From positions 1-64,000 of the forward strand of contig JAYPEX010000002.1 in NCBI GenBank assembly GCA_038125995.1: 64,000 bases of DNA. The letters are read 5' to 3'. Below, piece after piece: positions 10,288 through 18,418 of the stretch. The notes below the pieces were generated by a model. It had not been told where the DNA came from and searched no databases. It saw only the letters and a list, made by a program, of their open reading frames with translations. A program made the position numbers and the translations under genes. Each line of letters begins with the position of its first letter. Within the stretch, counting starts at the first letter, position 1. The stretch comes from MAG-120531 sp038125995 (GTDB taxonomy: Bacteria > Bacteroidota > Bacteroidia > Flavobacteriales > Flavobacteriaceae).

Positions 10288-13200
10288 TTATCTGTTTAAA
10301 TATAGGTATCCTTGTTTTAATCTGTAAACTCCATCTTCGTTGTACTTGAGTACGTAGTAATATACTCCAGCTGGAAGGGATCCTCCACCATTCTTGTATC
10401 CTCTAAAGAAGTTTCCATTAATTCCATAACCATCAGTCTCATATACTTGTGATCCCCATCGGTTAAAGATTTTGAGATTGTTATCTGGATAAAGTTCAAT
10501 ATTTCTGATCGTAAACACATCGTGTAAACCATCACCGTTAGGAGTCAAACCGTTGTATACTTCTAAAATTCCGTGTTTAATAATTGAACGCCTATTAGAC
10601 TCAAGATAATCTGGAATCGCATTACCATTAGCATCAAGCGCATCGTAATCAGAAGCATCGTTATCCGGATCAGGGAATTCATCGATGGTTAAAATATTAT
10701 CACCGTCATCATCGGGATCTAAGAAGTTAGGAATATCGTCCCCATCCGTATCTTCATAACGCTCACCACCATTTTCTAAACTATCGCCATCACAATCCAT
10801 CAAATTCCATATAGTGATATTTTCAATTACTGATTGGTGTTCGCGAATCAGAGAGCATGGATCTAATGGATTGGTATTATCATCAACTTCCATTCCATCG
10901 AGCACTCCATCTTTATCAGTATCTGGATCTTTTGGATTCGTTCCAATCGTTTTCTCTTCTTGATTCGATAACAAATCAGCATCACAATCAGCTACTTTCC
11001 ATCCATCACTAGGTTCTACAGTTTGATGCGATGCAATGTAAGAGCAATAATCCAAAGGATCAGTTCCATCATTCACTTCAGTGCCATCCAATACACCATC
11101 ACCATCAGTATCTGGATTCAATACATCTGTAGAATCTGAACCGATTGGTTCTTCATTATTTTTAAGACCGTCATTATCACAATCTAATTCACCCCACGCT
11201 TCGGATGGAGTTACAGAAATGGAAACTGATTTAAATTCACAAGGATCATTAGGATTGGTTTGATCGTTCACCTCATCAATATCGGTTACACCATCACCAT
11301 CCGTATCAGGATTTGCTGGATCGGTTCCATCTTCAATTTCGTTCTCATTAGGTAACCCATCATTATCACAGTCTAAAGCACCCCATGCTTCTGTTGGTGT
11401 CATTGTTTGACTTGCATATTCATAAGAACATGGATCTAATGGGTCCGTACCATCAGTAACTTCGTCATTATCAGTCACACCGTCTCCATCAGTATCTTTA
11501 TCAAAAGGATTGGTTCCCTCTTTCTTTTCCTCTTTATTTGGTAAACCATCATCATCACAATCTAAGTTATCCCAAGCCTGCGTTGGAGTCACTGTTTGGT
11601 GTGATAGGATTAATGAACAAGGATCTGATGGATCGGTCCCATCAAAATTAAACTCTTGCCCATCAAGAACTCCGTCTCCATCCGAGTCTGGATTTAAAGG
11701 ATCCGTTCCTGAATTGTTAATTTCATCTTTATTGGAGATACCATCACCATCACAATCTGCTGCTGCCCATGCTGAAGAAGCGTTTGCAACTACCTGTCCT
11801 GTATCATAAGCACACTCATCTTGTGGATCTGGATCCGTTCCATTTGGATCTCCATCTCCATCACAGTCTAAGGCTCTCCAAGTCGAAGTTGGAGTCACTG
11901 ACTGACTCGCTACCACGAAATCACAAGGATTACTAGGATCTGTTCCATCATTACTTTCGTCAGAATCTAAAACACCATCACCGTCAGTATCTTCATCTAT
12001 ATTGGTTACAGTAATTGTAATTGATGCTGAAGAACTATTTCCAGCTGCATCTGAAACCGATANNNNNNNNNNNNNNNNNNNNNNNNNNNNNNNNNNNNNN
12101 NNNNNNNNNNNNNNNNNNNNNNNNNNNNNNNNNNNNNNNNNNNNNNNNNNNNNNNNNNNNNNATATCCACTCGATTGATTCTCTGCATAGGTAAAACTTT
12201 GATCTGAAATTGTAGGTACTGTATCATCCACATCAGTAACAGTAATTGTAATTGATGCTGAAGAACTATTTCCAGCTGCATCTGAAACCGATACTGTTAA
12301 ACTAAACGAATTAGGAGTCGTTTCATAATCATTCGAAGCTACAGCTCCTGATCCAGTCGATGTCAATGTAATAGCTCCCGTACTTGAATCGATTGCAAAA
12401 TAACTACTGTCATTACCAGCTGTAATACTGTATGAAGTAACCGCTACATTATCAGTTGCTGATACCGTCCCAATAGCATATCCACTCGATTGATTCTCTG
12501 CATAGGTAAAACTTTGATCTGAAATTGTAGGTTGGGTTGTGTCTGTTAAATTAACAATTAGTTCATTCGAGGTAGTGTCAGTTACGGGAGAAGTATTAAC
12601 ATTTCTAGATGAAGTTGTAGTTGCAATAACCTCATAAGTTCCCGATGAAAAACCAGTTAAATCAATCGACCAGTTGTTGTTAGTATATGAAAGAGAAGGG
12701 GAAGTAGAAGATGTGTAAGTAATTCCATTGACGGTTACTGATAAACTATCATCGCCTCCAAAATCACCCCCCCAAGTTCCAGTCAGGGTAAAATTAGATG
12801 ATGTCGTAGTTAGTGAGTCAACTGTTGGAATTATTAAATCTCCTGTTGAAACAGAATTTAAGTTTGTATTAACTATAATCCCAAGAGAGTCCCAAGTTTG
12901 ATCCGATAAAGAAAACCCATCTAATCCTGCAATATCTCCGTTTGGATTTGAAGTATTTCCTTGAGAGGTAAATAAAAATAAAGCTATTTGTGAATCCCCA
13001 TCGATAGTAGCTCCATAAGCATCATAAATAAACTTTGTTAAAGAAGTTTCAGAAAATGCAAATTCAATCCAAACATCAGTATTACCATCACTATCTAAAT
13101 CAGTCGATGATGGAGTATAATCACCTATTTCTGTGTCATATCTAAAAATTCCAGAATTTGTTAGATCTAAATTTTGAGTTGTACCATAATATTTACTAAT

Positions 13201-13713
13201 ATATCTATCAATATCAGAATCATTGGAACTATTTTCCCATTGAGTAGTGTCTGGAGTTAAACCATCAGCAGTTGTGTCAGCAATATGAAAATTAACTTTA
13301 TCTTCTTTGTCATTTGCTTCGATAAAAACTTCTGCAATATCATCAAAATCATAATCAATAGCTAAATACACATATGTTCCATTATTATTTCCACCATCAC
13401 TACCCATTCTAACCCTAAAATGATATATGTCGCCAGATTGATAAGTATTTGTTGAACCAGGAATATAATCTATTTCTGCTGATGTTGTTTTTGTAGCTAA
13501 CAACAATGGATGTGTAGAGTTTCCTACTAAGTCATGCCAAGTATTTGAACCATTATCATCATTGGGATCATAACTAATTCCTCTCATCACATCATACCAA
13601 GTATTAGTTTTTTTAGATGTAATAGTTGTCTGAGTATATGTTTTTATACTAGTTAATAAAAGTATACTAAAAACAAAATATTTGACTATTAATAAGAGCG
13701 TCTCCCTCATCAT
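10288..13713 (-). CDS. T9SS type-B-sorted adhesin with cadherin and Cys-paired TSP3 repeats
   Basis: A large secreted or surface protein. Signal peptide residues 1-28; an N-terminal beta-rich domain to about 280 that describes no family I know; Ig-like region to about 385; cadherin-like repeats at about 390-580 with the pattern SDQSFTYAENQSSGY; then seven thrombospondin-type-3-like units, each carrying two cysteines about 20 residues apart (DPC ... W ... LDC) and Ca-binding DxDxDG loops; and a C-terminal type-B sorting domain (YNGLTPNGDGLHDVF, FNRWG, LPAGVYYY). An assembly gap (12063-12162) lies in the cadherin part; the frame is kept across it. Residue counts include 34 unknown residues. The start overlaps the end of the upstream lipoprotein gene by 47 bases. 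Adhesion is inferred. Confidence 0.88.
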   Translation of the reverse strand: MMRETLLLIVKYFVFSILLLTSIKTYTQTTITSKKTNTWYDVMRGISYDPNDDNGSNTWHDLVGNSTHPLLLATKTTSAEIDYIPGSTNTYQSGDIYHFRVRMGSDGGNNNGTYVYLAIDYDFDDIAEVFIEANDKEDKVNFHIADTTADGLTPDTTQWENSSNDSDIDRYISKYYGTTQNLDLTNSGIFRYDTEIGDYTPSSTDLDSDGNTDVWIEFAFSETSLTKFIYDAYGATIDGDSQIALFLFTSQGNTSNPNGDIAGLDGFSLSDQTWDSLGIIVNTNLNSVSTGDLIIPTVDSLTTTSSNFTLTGTWGGDFGGDDSLSVTVNGITYTSSTSPSLSYTNNNWSIDLTGFSSGTYEVIATTTSSRNVNTSPVTDTTSNELIVNLTDTTQPTISDQSFTYAENQSSGYAIGTVSATDNVAVTSYSITAGNDSSYFAIDSSTGAITLTSTGSGAVASNDYETTPNSFSLTVSVSDAAGNSSSASITITVTDVDDTVPTISDQSFTYAENQSSGYXXXXXXXXXXXXXXXXXXXXXXXXXXXXXXXXXXSVSDAAGNSSSASITITVTNIDEDTDGDGVLDSDESNDGTDPSNPCDFVVASQSVTPTSTWRALDCDGDGDPNGTDPDPQDECAYDTGQVVANASSAWAAADCDGDGISNKDEINNSGTDPLNPDSDGDGVLDGQEFNFDGTDPSDPCSLILSHQTVTPTQAWDNLDCDDDGLPNKEEKKEGTNPFDKDTDGDGVTDNDEVTDGTDPLDPCSYEYASQTMTPTEAWGALDCDNDGLPNENEIEDGTDPANPDTDGDGVTDIDEVNDQTNPNDPCEFKSVSISVTPSEAWGELDCDNDGLKNNEEPIGSDSTDVLNPDTDGDGVLDGTEVNDGTDPLDYCSYIASHQTVEPSDGWKVADCDADLLSNQEEKTIGTNPKDPDTDKDGVLDGMEVDDNTNPLDPCSLIREHQSVIENITIWNLMDCDGDSLENGGERYEDTDGDDIPNFLDPDDDGDNILTIDEFPDPDNDASDYDALDANGNAIPDYLESNRRSIIKHGILEVYNGLTPNGDGLHDVFTIRNIELYPDNNLKIFNRWGSQVYETDGYGINGNFFRGYKNGGGSLPAGVYYYVLKYNEDGVYRLKQGYLYLNR
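10770..11990 (-). repeat. Seven tandem Cys-paired thrombospondin-type-3-like units
   Basis: Units of roughly 50-60 residues follow the plan: DTDGDGV, then E-DGTDPxDPC, about 19 residues ending in W..LDC, then DxDGLxNxxE. I count seven C-W-DC segments (VTPTSTW, ASSAW, VTPTQAW, MTPTEAW, VTPSEAW, VEPSDGW, IENITIW). The cysteine spacing is regular and suggests one disulfide per unit. Confidence 0.8.
12063..12162. other. Assembly gap (100 N) inside cadherin-like repeats
   Basis: Flanks match an intact repeat copy next door: the left edge matches up to 12293 and the right edge matches from 12478. The intact copy has 184 nt between them. 184 and 100 differ by 84, a multiple of three, which is why the frame appears intact despite the wrong gap size. 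Confidence 0.85.
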
Positions 13714-14056
13714 ATGTATTATTGAAGTTTATATCTAAATATGTATGTATAATTAATCCTCCATTTCCTTCAGGACAATTAAAATCTTGTGCATTTTCAA
13801 AGAAATATTTGATTGTATAAATTTCATCACAATTATAAAATTCATATATTTTTTCATCAACATCTTCATCGAAATTTCCATTCAAATTTGAATCTTTATA
13901 AAAAATTAAAAGATTACAGTTGTTTGATAAATTTTCAATTGAAATATTTAAATTGTTTTCAGATAAATAATTTAATAAGTTATTATTAAAATCATCATAA
14001 TCTTTACTACAAGATAAAATTGAAATAAATACTAAAAACTTTAAATATTTTTTCAT
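13667..14056 (-). CDS. Small lipoprotein with two EF-hand-like Ca loops
   Basis: A 129-residue predicted lipoprotein: short charged start, hydrophobic stretch and lipobox ending ILSC at residue 16. It contains two acidic loops of EF-hand/dockerin type, DSNLNGNFDEDVDE near residue 55 and DINFNNTYDEGDA near residue 108, and four cysteines after the lipobox. I do not recognise a named family. It is very AT-rich. It overlaps the start of the adhesin gene by 47 bases on the same strand, so the two may be translationally coupled, making it the first gene of the adhesin-PorP-OmpA operon. The length of the overlap is unusual and is the main reason for doubt. Confidence 0.6.
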   Translation of the reverse strand: MKKYLKFLVFISILSCSKDYDDFNNNLLNYLSENNLNISIENLSNNCNLLIFYKDSNLNGNFDEDVDEKIYEFYNCDEIYTIKYFFENAQDFNCPEGNGGLIIHTYLDINFNNTYDEGDALINSQIFCF

Positions 14057-14244
14057 GTTAAGGTATTAGTGAAAATTACTTAAATTTAAACTACTCATAA
14101 AACTTTAAAAGTGTTTAACAATATAAGAACTTTATTAGTAACATAATATGTTAATTTAGAGGTTAGTTCTATCATATTAATTTGGATAGTTTTTCAATAG
14201 TGGAGAACTTTCAAACAGTTAAATGTAGCTTATTTACACATTTT

Positions 14245-14268
14245 GGAAAGCGGCGGGAATCGAAACCC
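14245..14268 (-). other. tRNA/tmRNA 3'-end-like fragment
   Basis: On the minus strand the bases read GGGTTTCGATTCCCGCC followed by GCTTTCC, like a T-arm and acceptor 3' end, but with one extra T in the arm and no matching 5' half nearby. It may be an old attachment-site remnant. Weak on its own. Confidence 0.25.
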
Positions 14269-14322
14269 AATTCGCATTAAAATACTATAGAAAAAACATA
14301 CCATACATGAGTGTATCACACT

Positions 14323-14448
14323 ATGGGAAATGACACCAGATTTATCTTAGATCATACCTCAATGAAGGTGCTTGAAAACCACTACATCAATCCTCTTTTG
14401 TTAAATGTTGAAGAAGAGAAAATAATGAAGGTGAAAGTGTTTGGTTAA
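14323..14448 (+). pseudogene. Tyrosine recombinase C-terminal fragment (probable)
   Basis: A 41-codon frame that ends in TAA. It encodes GNDTRFILDHTSMKVLE then NHYINP, which fits the last motif of phage-type tyrosine recombinases (xxLxHxSxxxTxxxY, with the nucleophile Y in NHY). A stop codon (14308-14310) lies just upstream in frame, and the rest of the enzyme is absent. So this is best read as a broken integrase left by an excised or decayed element. The match is by eye only and the fragment is short. Confidence 0.4.
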
Positions 14449-14560
14449 ACATAAAAATCATCTAACACAGAAGTCTAGCACGTATAACAAAAAATTGGTT
14501 ATAATTTTGTAACTACTTAAAAATGAACTGAATGTGATGGTGAAAATTTGGAAGTGAGGA

Positions 14561-14600
14561 GGGTTATGAGCCCGACGAGCTACCTACTGCTCTATCCCGC
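14561..14600 (-). pseudogene. Truncated initiator tRNA-Met (CAT), 5' half only
   Basis: On the minus strand, 40 bases match the 5' half of bacterial initiator tRNA-Met: acceptor start GCGGG, D-arm with AGAGCAGTAGGTAGCTC, and anticodon arm with GGGCTCATAACCC. The variable loop, T-arm and acceptor 3' half are missing; the sequence changes right after the anticodon stem. This break point is typical of integration into a tRNA anticodon region. It is not a working tRNA. Confidence 0.75.
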
Positions 14601-14760
14601 GATGTGGACTGCAAAGATACAAATATTAATAGATTCAAACCAAACGAAAGCAGAAATAAATTTTGAAGGGTTAACATAAAACTTGCATTTGATGGTAATT
14701 CATGGGATTTTCTAGCACAATTATCTAACACAGATTTAATAAGCTTCGTTTTTTGATTCA

Positions 14761-15771
14761 CTACAACACCTGAAATCCATAGGCAAAAGGGTCGTCATCA
14801 GGGTCAATACTAATCGTATTAGTTCCATATATCTTAGCCCAGCCTTCGATGCTTGGAATAATTGCAGGGATGGTACCTATCGTTGTTTCCTCACTGATAA
14901 TTCCTGTAAAGGTCGATCCAATATAACTTTCATGGATAAATGGTTGATTTAACTGGAGTTTGCCTTTAGCATGCCACTGTGCCATCCGAGCTGAAGTTCC
15001 GGTTCCGCAGGGGGAACGATCAATGGCCTTGTCTCCGTAAAACACGGCGTTTCTAGCGGTTGAATGAGCATTTAGGGGACTCCCCGTATACAGAATGTGA
15101 CTCAGTCCATTAATACTTGAATCCTCAGGGTGTACAAAGGCATTTGGATATTTTGAATTGATGGAAGATCTCAGTTCTGAAGCAAAGGATATCAATTCAG
15201 AGGCATTATACGCTTCGATGCCTTTAAAGTTTTCTTGAGGATCGATGATGGCGTAGAAATTTCCGCCATAAGCGACATCGAATACCACACGATCAAGAAC
15301 TGAGTGTTCCACTTCGAGTTCCTGAGCAGCTAAATAGGACTTTACATTGGTAAATTGGACAGCGCTCACTTTTGCTCCATTCATGCGGTAGTTGATCTTT
15401 ACAAGTCCTGCTGGAGTTTCAAGCCTTACGACTCCAGGAACTTTTGGTTGAATTAATCCCTTTTCGATAGCAATAGTGATGCTTCCAATGGTTCCATGAC
15501 CACACATGGGTAAACAGCCACTGGTTTCTATAAACAAGATCCCACAATCATTTTCAGGATTGGAGGGAGGGTAAAAGATGCTGCCACTCATCATATCATG
15601 ACCTCTAGGTTCAAACATCAATCCCTTTCGGATCCAATCGTAATGGTTTAAAAAATACTGTCGTTTTTCACTCATGGATTCTCCGATCAGTTCAGGTCCG
15701 CCTTGAGCCACTACTCGTACTGGATTCCCACAAGTATGGGCATCAATACATTCAAATAGGTTTTCAGCCAT
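14761..15771 (-). CDS. 4-hydroxyproline 2-epimerase (proline racemase family)
   Basis: Interconverts trans-4-hydroxy-L-proline and cis-4-hydroxy-D-proline in the cytosol, the first step of bacterial hydroxyproline breakdown. The 336-residue protein shows both catalytic cysteines of the family: C90 in MCGHGT and C255 in SPCGTGT. The presence of two cysteines argues against trans-3-hydroxyproline dehydratase, which has Thr at the second site. It ends the operon that begins with the DHDPS-type enzyme and the semialdehyde dehydrogenase, both of which act later in the same pathway; the gap to the upstream gene is 3 bases. Proline racemase itself is an alternative, but context favours hydroxyproline. 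Confidence 0.88.
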   Translation of the reverse strand: MAENLFECIDAHTCGNPVRVVAQGGPELIGESMSEKRQYFLNHYDWIRKGLMFEPRGHDMMSGSIFYPPSNPENDCGILFIETSGCLPMCGHGTIGSITIAIEKGLIQPKVPGVVRLETPAGLVKINYRMNGAKVSAVQFTNVKSYLAAQELEVEHSVLDRVVFDVAYGGNFYAIIDPQENFKGIEAYNASELISFASELRSSINSKYPNAFVHPEDSSINGLSHILYTGSPLNAHSTARNAVFYGDKAIDRSPCGTGTSARMAQWHAKGKLQLNQPFIHESYIGSTFTGIISEETTIGTIPAIIPSIEGWAKIYGTNTISIDPDDDPFAYGFQVL

Positions 15772-15774
15772 GGG

Positions 15775-17349
15775 TTAGTTTTTAGTCCATTGATGGTTAA
15801 TAAGCCTCCATAATCCAAGAGGATTGTTTTCTTTTAAAGCTTCTGGTAGGAATTCATCAGGCCAATTTTGATAACTGATGGGTCGCAACCATCGTTTCAT
15901 GGAATGCACTCCTACAGCGGTGAATCGAGCATCGCTACTCGCAGGGAAGGGGCCTCCGTGTTGCATGGCTGTACAGACCTCTACACCCGTTGGAACTCCG
16001 TTAAAGATGAGTCTTCCCACTCTGCTTTTAAGGGCTTCTATAAGTTTTGATGCTTGTTTAATCGCTGAAGTAGTCCCTAAAATAGTTCCGGTTAACTGTC
16101 CTTCAAGCGATTGAATGATCGGAATTAATTCTTCAATACTTTGACAGCGAACCAATAGTGACAAGGGTCCAAAAACTTCTTGGTGAAGTCTTGGATTGTT
16201 GGCAAAGGTTGTAGCATTTACTTGATAGATCGATCCTCTTCCGGGATATGATATTGTTTCATTGCCTTTACTTTGAGCGATCAAAGTGGCATTTTCTTCC
16301 ACGGTAGCCCTTCCTTTTTCAAAGGATTTATGGATGCTAGGATGTAACATGCTGACCGCTTCAATAGCACTCAATTCCTTTTTCAATGTTTCAATAAAGG
16401 TGTCTAGTTTTGGATTTTCAATGCAAAAAATTAATCCGGGATTGGTGCAAAATTGACCCGATCCAAGGGTGATGGAGCTCGCATAGGATTTGGCCCAACT
16501 ATCGGATTGATCCAATGCCTCTGGGAGTACTACGACAGGATTGACCGAACTCATTTCAGCAAACACAGGAATGGGCTCAGTTCGGTTTTGAGCCAGTTGA
16601 TACAAAGCAGTTCCACCCGAGACACTTCCCGTAAAACCAACCCCTTTGATTCTGGGATCTTGAACGAGTTGCTGGCCCAGTTCAAAGGTGTTGCTGTTGA
16701 GGTTTGAAAAAACTCCATCAGGCATTCCAGTTTGTTGAGCGGCTTGTAAGATGGCAGTGGCAACCAGGGAGCCTGTAGCAGGATGCATGGGGTGTGCTTT
16801 AACAATGACAGGACATCCAACTGCTAGAGCGCTTGCCGTGTCTCCTCCCGCGGTTGAATAGGCAAGAGGGAAATTACTGGCCCCAAAGACCACAATAGGG
16901 CCAATGGGTTGATTGAGCTTTCGAAGATCCACTTTAGGAATAGGACTTCTAGAGGGATCTGAAGTATCGATAGTGGGTTCTAAGTATTGACCTGAATCCA
17001 ATGCCTTTGCAAAACCTTCAAGCTGCCCAATCGTTCGAGCGCACTCACCTTGTGCTCTACCCATCGCTAAGCCTGATTCCAAACAATAGGTTTCCAACAA
17101 TTGAGGTCCTAAGTCTGTAATGTTTTGAGCGATTGCTCTAAGAAATTTGGAGCGGTCTTTTAATGAAGTCTGTTGGTAAATTTCAAAGGCTTCTGAGGCT
17201 TTTTGTGTTGCCAATTGACATTCAGCTGCTGTGGCAACTGAAAATTCCCATGGATTTGATGTGTTGGTGAGTGGATTAAAACTCTGAAATTTTTTTGATC
17301 CTTTTGCGCTGTAGTCAAATCCAATGAGGTTCTCTGTTCTAAGTTCCAT
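15775..17349 (-). CDS. 2-oxoglutarate semialdehyde (2,5-dioxovalerate) dehydrogenase
   Basis: Oxidises 2-oxoglutarate semialdehyde to 2-oxoglutarate with NAD(P), the last step of hydroxyproline catabolism. It is an aldehyde dehydrogenase superfamily protein of about 524 residues with the NAD-binding GFTGS motif, the general-base region FAEMSS, and the catalytic Cys (C301) in GSGQFCTNPG. The frame is open up to 17427, inside the upstream gene, but the ATG at 17349 gives the usual family start (MELRTENLIGFDYSAKGS...), 10 bases after the upstream stop. The same enzyme also serves sugar-acid pathways, so context decides the role. Confidence 0.88.
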   Translation of the reverse strand: MELRTENLIGFDYSAKGSKKFQSFNPLTNTSNPWEFSVATAAECQLATQKASEAFEIYQQTSLKDRSKFLRAIAQNITDLGPQLLETYCLESGLAMGRAQGECARTIGQLEGFAKALDSGQYLEPTIDTSDPSRSPIPKVDLRKLNQPIGPIVVFGASNFPLAYSTAGGDTASALAVGCPVIVKAHPMHPATGSLVATAILQAAQQTGMPDGVFSNLNSNTFELGQQLVQDPRIKGVGFTGSVSGGTALYQLAQNRTEPIPVFAEMSSVNPVVVLPEALDQSDSWAKSYASSITLGSGQFCTNPGLIFCIENPKLDTFIETLKKELSAIEAVSMLHPSIHKSFEKGRATVEENATLIAQSKGNETISYPGRGSIYQVNATTFANNPRLHQEVFGPLSLLVRCQSIEELIPIIQSLEGQLTGTILGTTSAIKQASKLIEALKSRVGRLIFNGVPTGVEVCTAMQHGGPFPASSDARFTAVGVHSMKRWLRPISYQNWPDEFLPEALKENNPLGLWRLINHQWTKN

Positions 17350-17359
17350 TAAAAGGAGG

Positions 17360-18274
17360 TTATAAGTTTTTGTAATCGGGTAATTTTGGTCTAGTGAGCA
17401 TCGCATGATCAATAATTTGTTGAACACGCGCTCGTTCTTTTCCAGTTAGTGGCATTCGAGGAAGACGGACTAGTTCAGATCCGATTCCAGTGGCCACCTC
17501 AGCCATTTTAATATTTTGTACCAACTGAGGATTGATGTCCAATTCGAGCAAAGGCATAAACCATCGATTGATCGCTACTGCCTCATCGATTTTTCCAGCT
17601 TTCATCAATTTGTAAATGGCTACTGTTTCTCTTGGAAACGCACAAACCAGGCCAGCAACCCAGCCCTGAGCTCCTAGTACCAAACTTTCAAGAGCCAAGG
17701 TATCTACTCCTGAAAGAATTTTCAGTCGATCTCCAAAAGCATTGATCAACCTAGTGATGTTGGTAGTATCGCGAGTCGATTCTTTGACAGCCTGTATGTT
17801 GTCGTGTTTGAGTAATTGTTCAAACATCTCGAGGGTTACTTCAATACCATAATCCACTGGATTGTTGTAGATCATGATGGGTAAATCAGACTGAGTAGCA
17901 ACAGCGGAAAAATAGGCAACCGTTTCATCAGCTGTTGCTTTGTAACGCATGGGAGGAAGCATCATAAGTCCTTTTGCCCCTTGTTTTTGCGCCGCATGGG
18001 CAGCGGCGATGGCTTCCTTTGTGGTTTGTTCTGCAATATTGATGACTACTGGTACTTGTTGGTTGACTAAAGCTACGGTGTGTTCTACTAATATTTTTTT
18101 TTCATCTTTTGAAAGCGTACTCGCCTCCCCAAGGGTGCCTCCTAGTATAATTCCTTCGACTCCAGCCTCTAATTGCGAGTGAATATTTTTAGAAAATAGC
18201 TCCAGATCAAGCGTATCATCTGGTTTGAATTTGGTGGTAACTGCAGGCATAACCCCGCTCCATTGAACTGACAT
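17360..18274 (-). CDS. DHDPS-family lyase, probable 1-pyrroline-4-hydroxy-2-carboxylate deaminase
   Basis: In hydroxyproline operons, a DHDPS-fold enzyme deaminates and dehydrates 1-pyrroline-4-hydroxy-2-carboxylate to 2-oxoglutarate semialdehyde. This 304-residue protein has the TIM-barrel family marks: GGTLGE at 45-50, the catalytic Tyr (Y136) in MIYNNP and the Schiff-base Lys (K164) in AVKEST. It is the first gene of a three-gene operon with the semialdehyde dehydrogenase and the epimerase. A 2-keto-3-deoxy sugar acid aldolase is the alternative, but the epimerase in the operon favours the hydroxyproline role. Confidence 0.85.
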   Translation of the reverse strand: MSVQWSGVMPAVTTKFKPDDTLDLELFSKNIHSQLEAGVEGIILGGTLGEASTLSKDEKKILVEHTVALVNQQVPVVINIAEQTTKEAIAAAHAAQKQGAKGLMMLPPMRYKATADETVAYFSAVATQSDLPIMIYNNPVDYGIEVTLEMFEQLLKHDNIQAVKESTRDTTNITRLINAFGDRLKILSGVDTLALESLVLGAQGWVAGLVCAFPRETVAIYKLMKAGKIDEAVAINRWFMPLLELDINPQLVQNIKMAEVATGIGSELVRLPRMPLTGKERARVQQIIDHAMLTRPKLPDYKNL

Positions 18275-18418
18275 AAAATTGGGTTTAGAGTTTTACTAAT
18301 GTACTATTTATAAAAAGATTCAACAATAATTTGTAGGGATATTCGATCTTAATTTAACATGGATTTGATGCTTTTAAGGATTTTCTCAAGTATCTTGCAG
18401 TAATTCTAAATCGCTTTT

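Larger units (their letters stand above)
14057..14760. other. Gene-poor region with mobile-element debris
   Basis: About 700 bases without an intact gene. It holds a tRNA-Met 5' half, a recombinase-like C-terminal fragment and a weaker tRNA 3'-end-like stretch, listed separately. The short motif ATCTAACACAG occurs at about 14460 and 14723, each near a TCTAGCAC. This looks like a decayed integration site. Confidence 0.55.

Noticed and set aside
10770..11990. CRISPR-like periodic repeats
   Set aside because: The period comes from in-frame Ca-binding protein repeats that vary at silent sites; there are no short identical repeats with unique spacers. I found no CRISPR array in the window.
14561..14600. 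A functional initiator tRNA
   Set aside because: The 3' half, including T-arm and acceptor strand, is missing.
14564..14761. A 65-residue frame on the minus strand
   Set aside because: It runs through the tRNA-Met fragment, lacks a plausible protein pattern and has no coding-type neighbour spacing.
17350..17360. AGGAGG-like sequence as a ribosome binding site
   Set aside because: It lies on the plus strand, opposite to the genes read there, so it cannot serve them.
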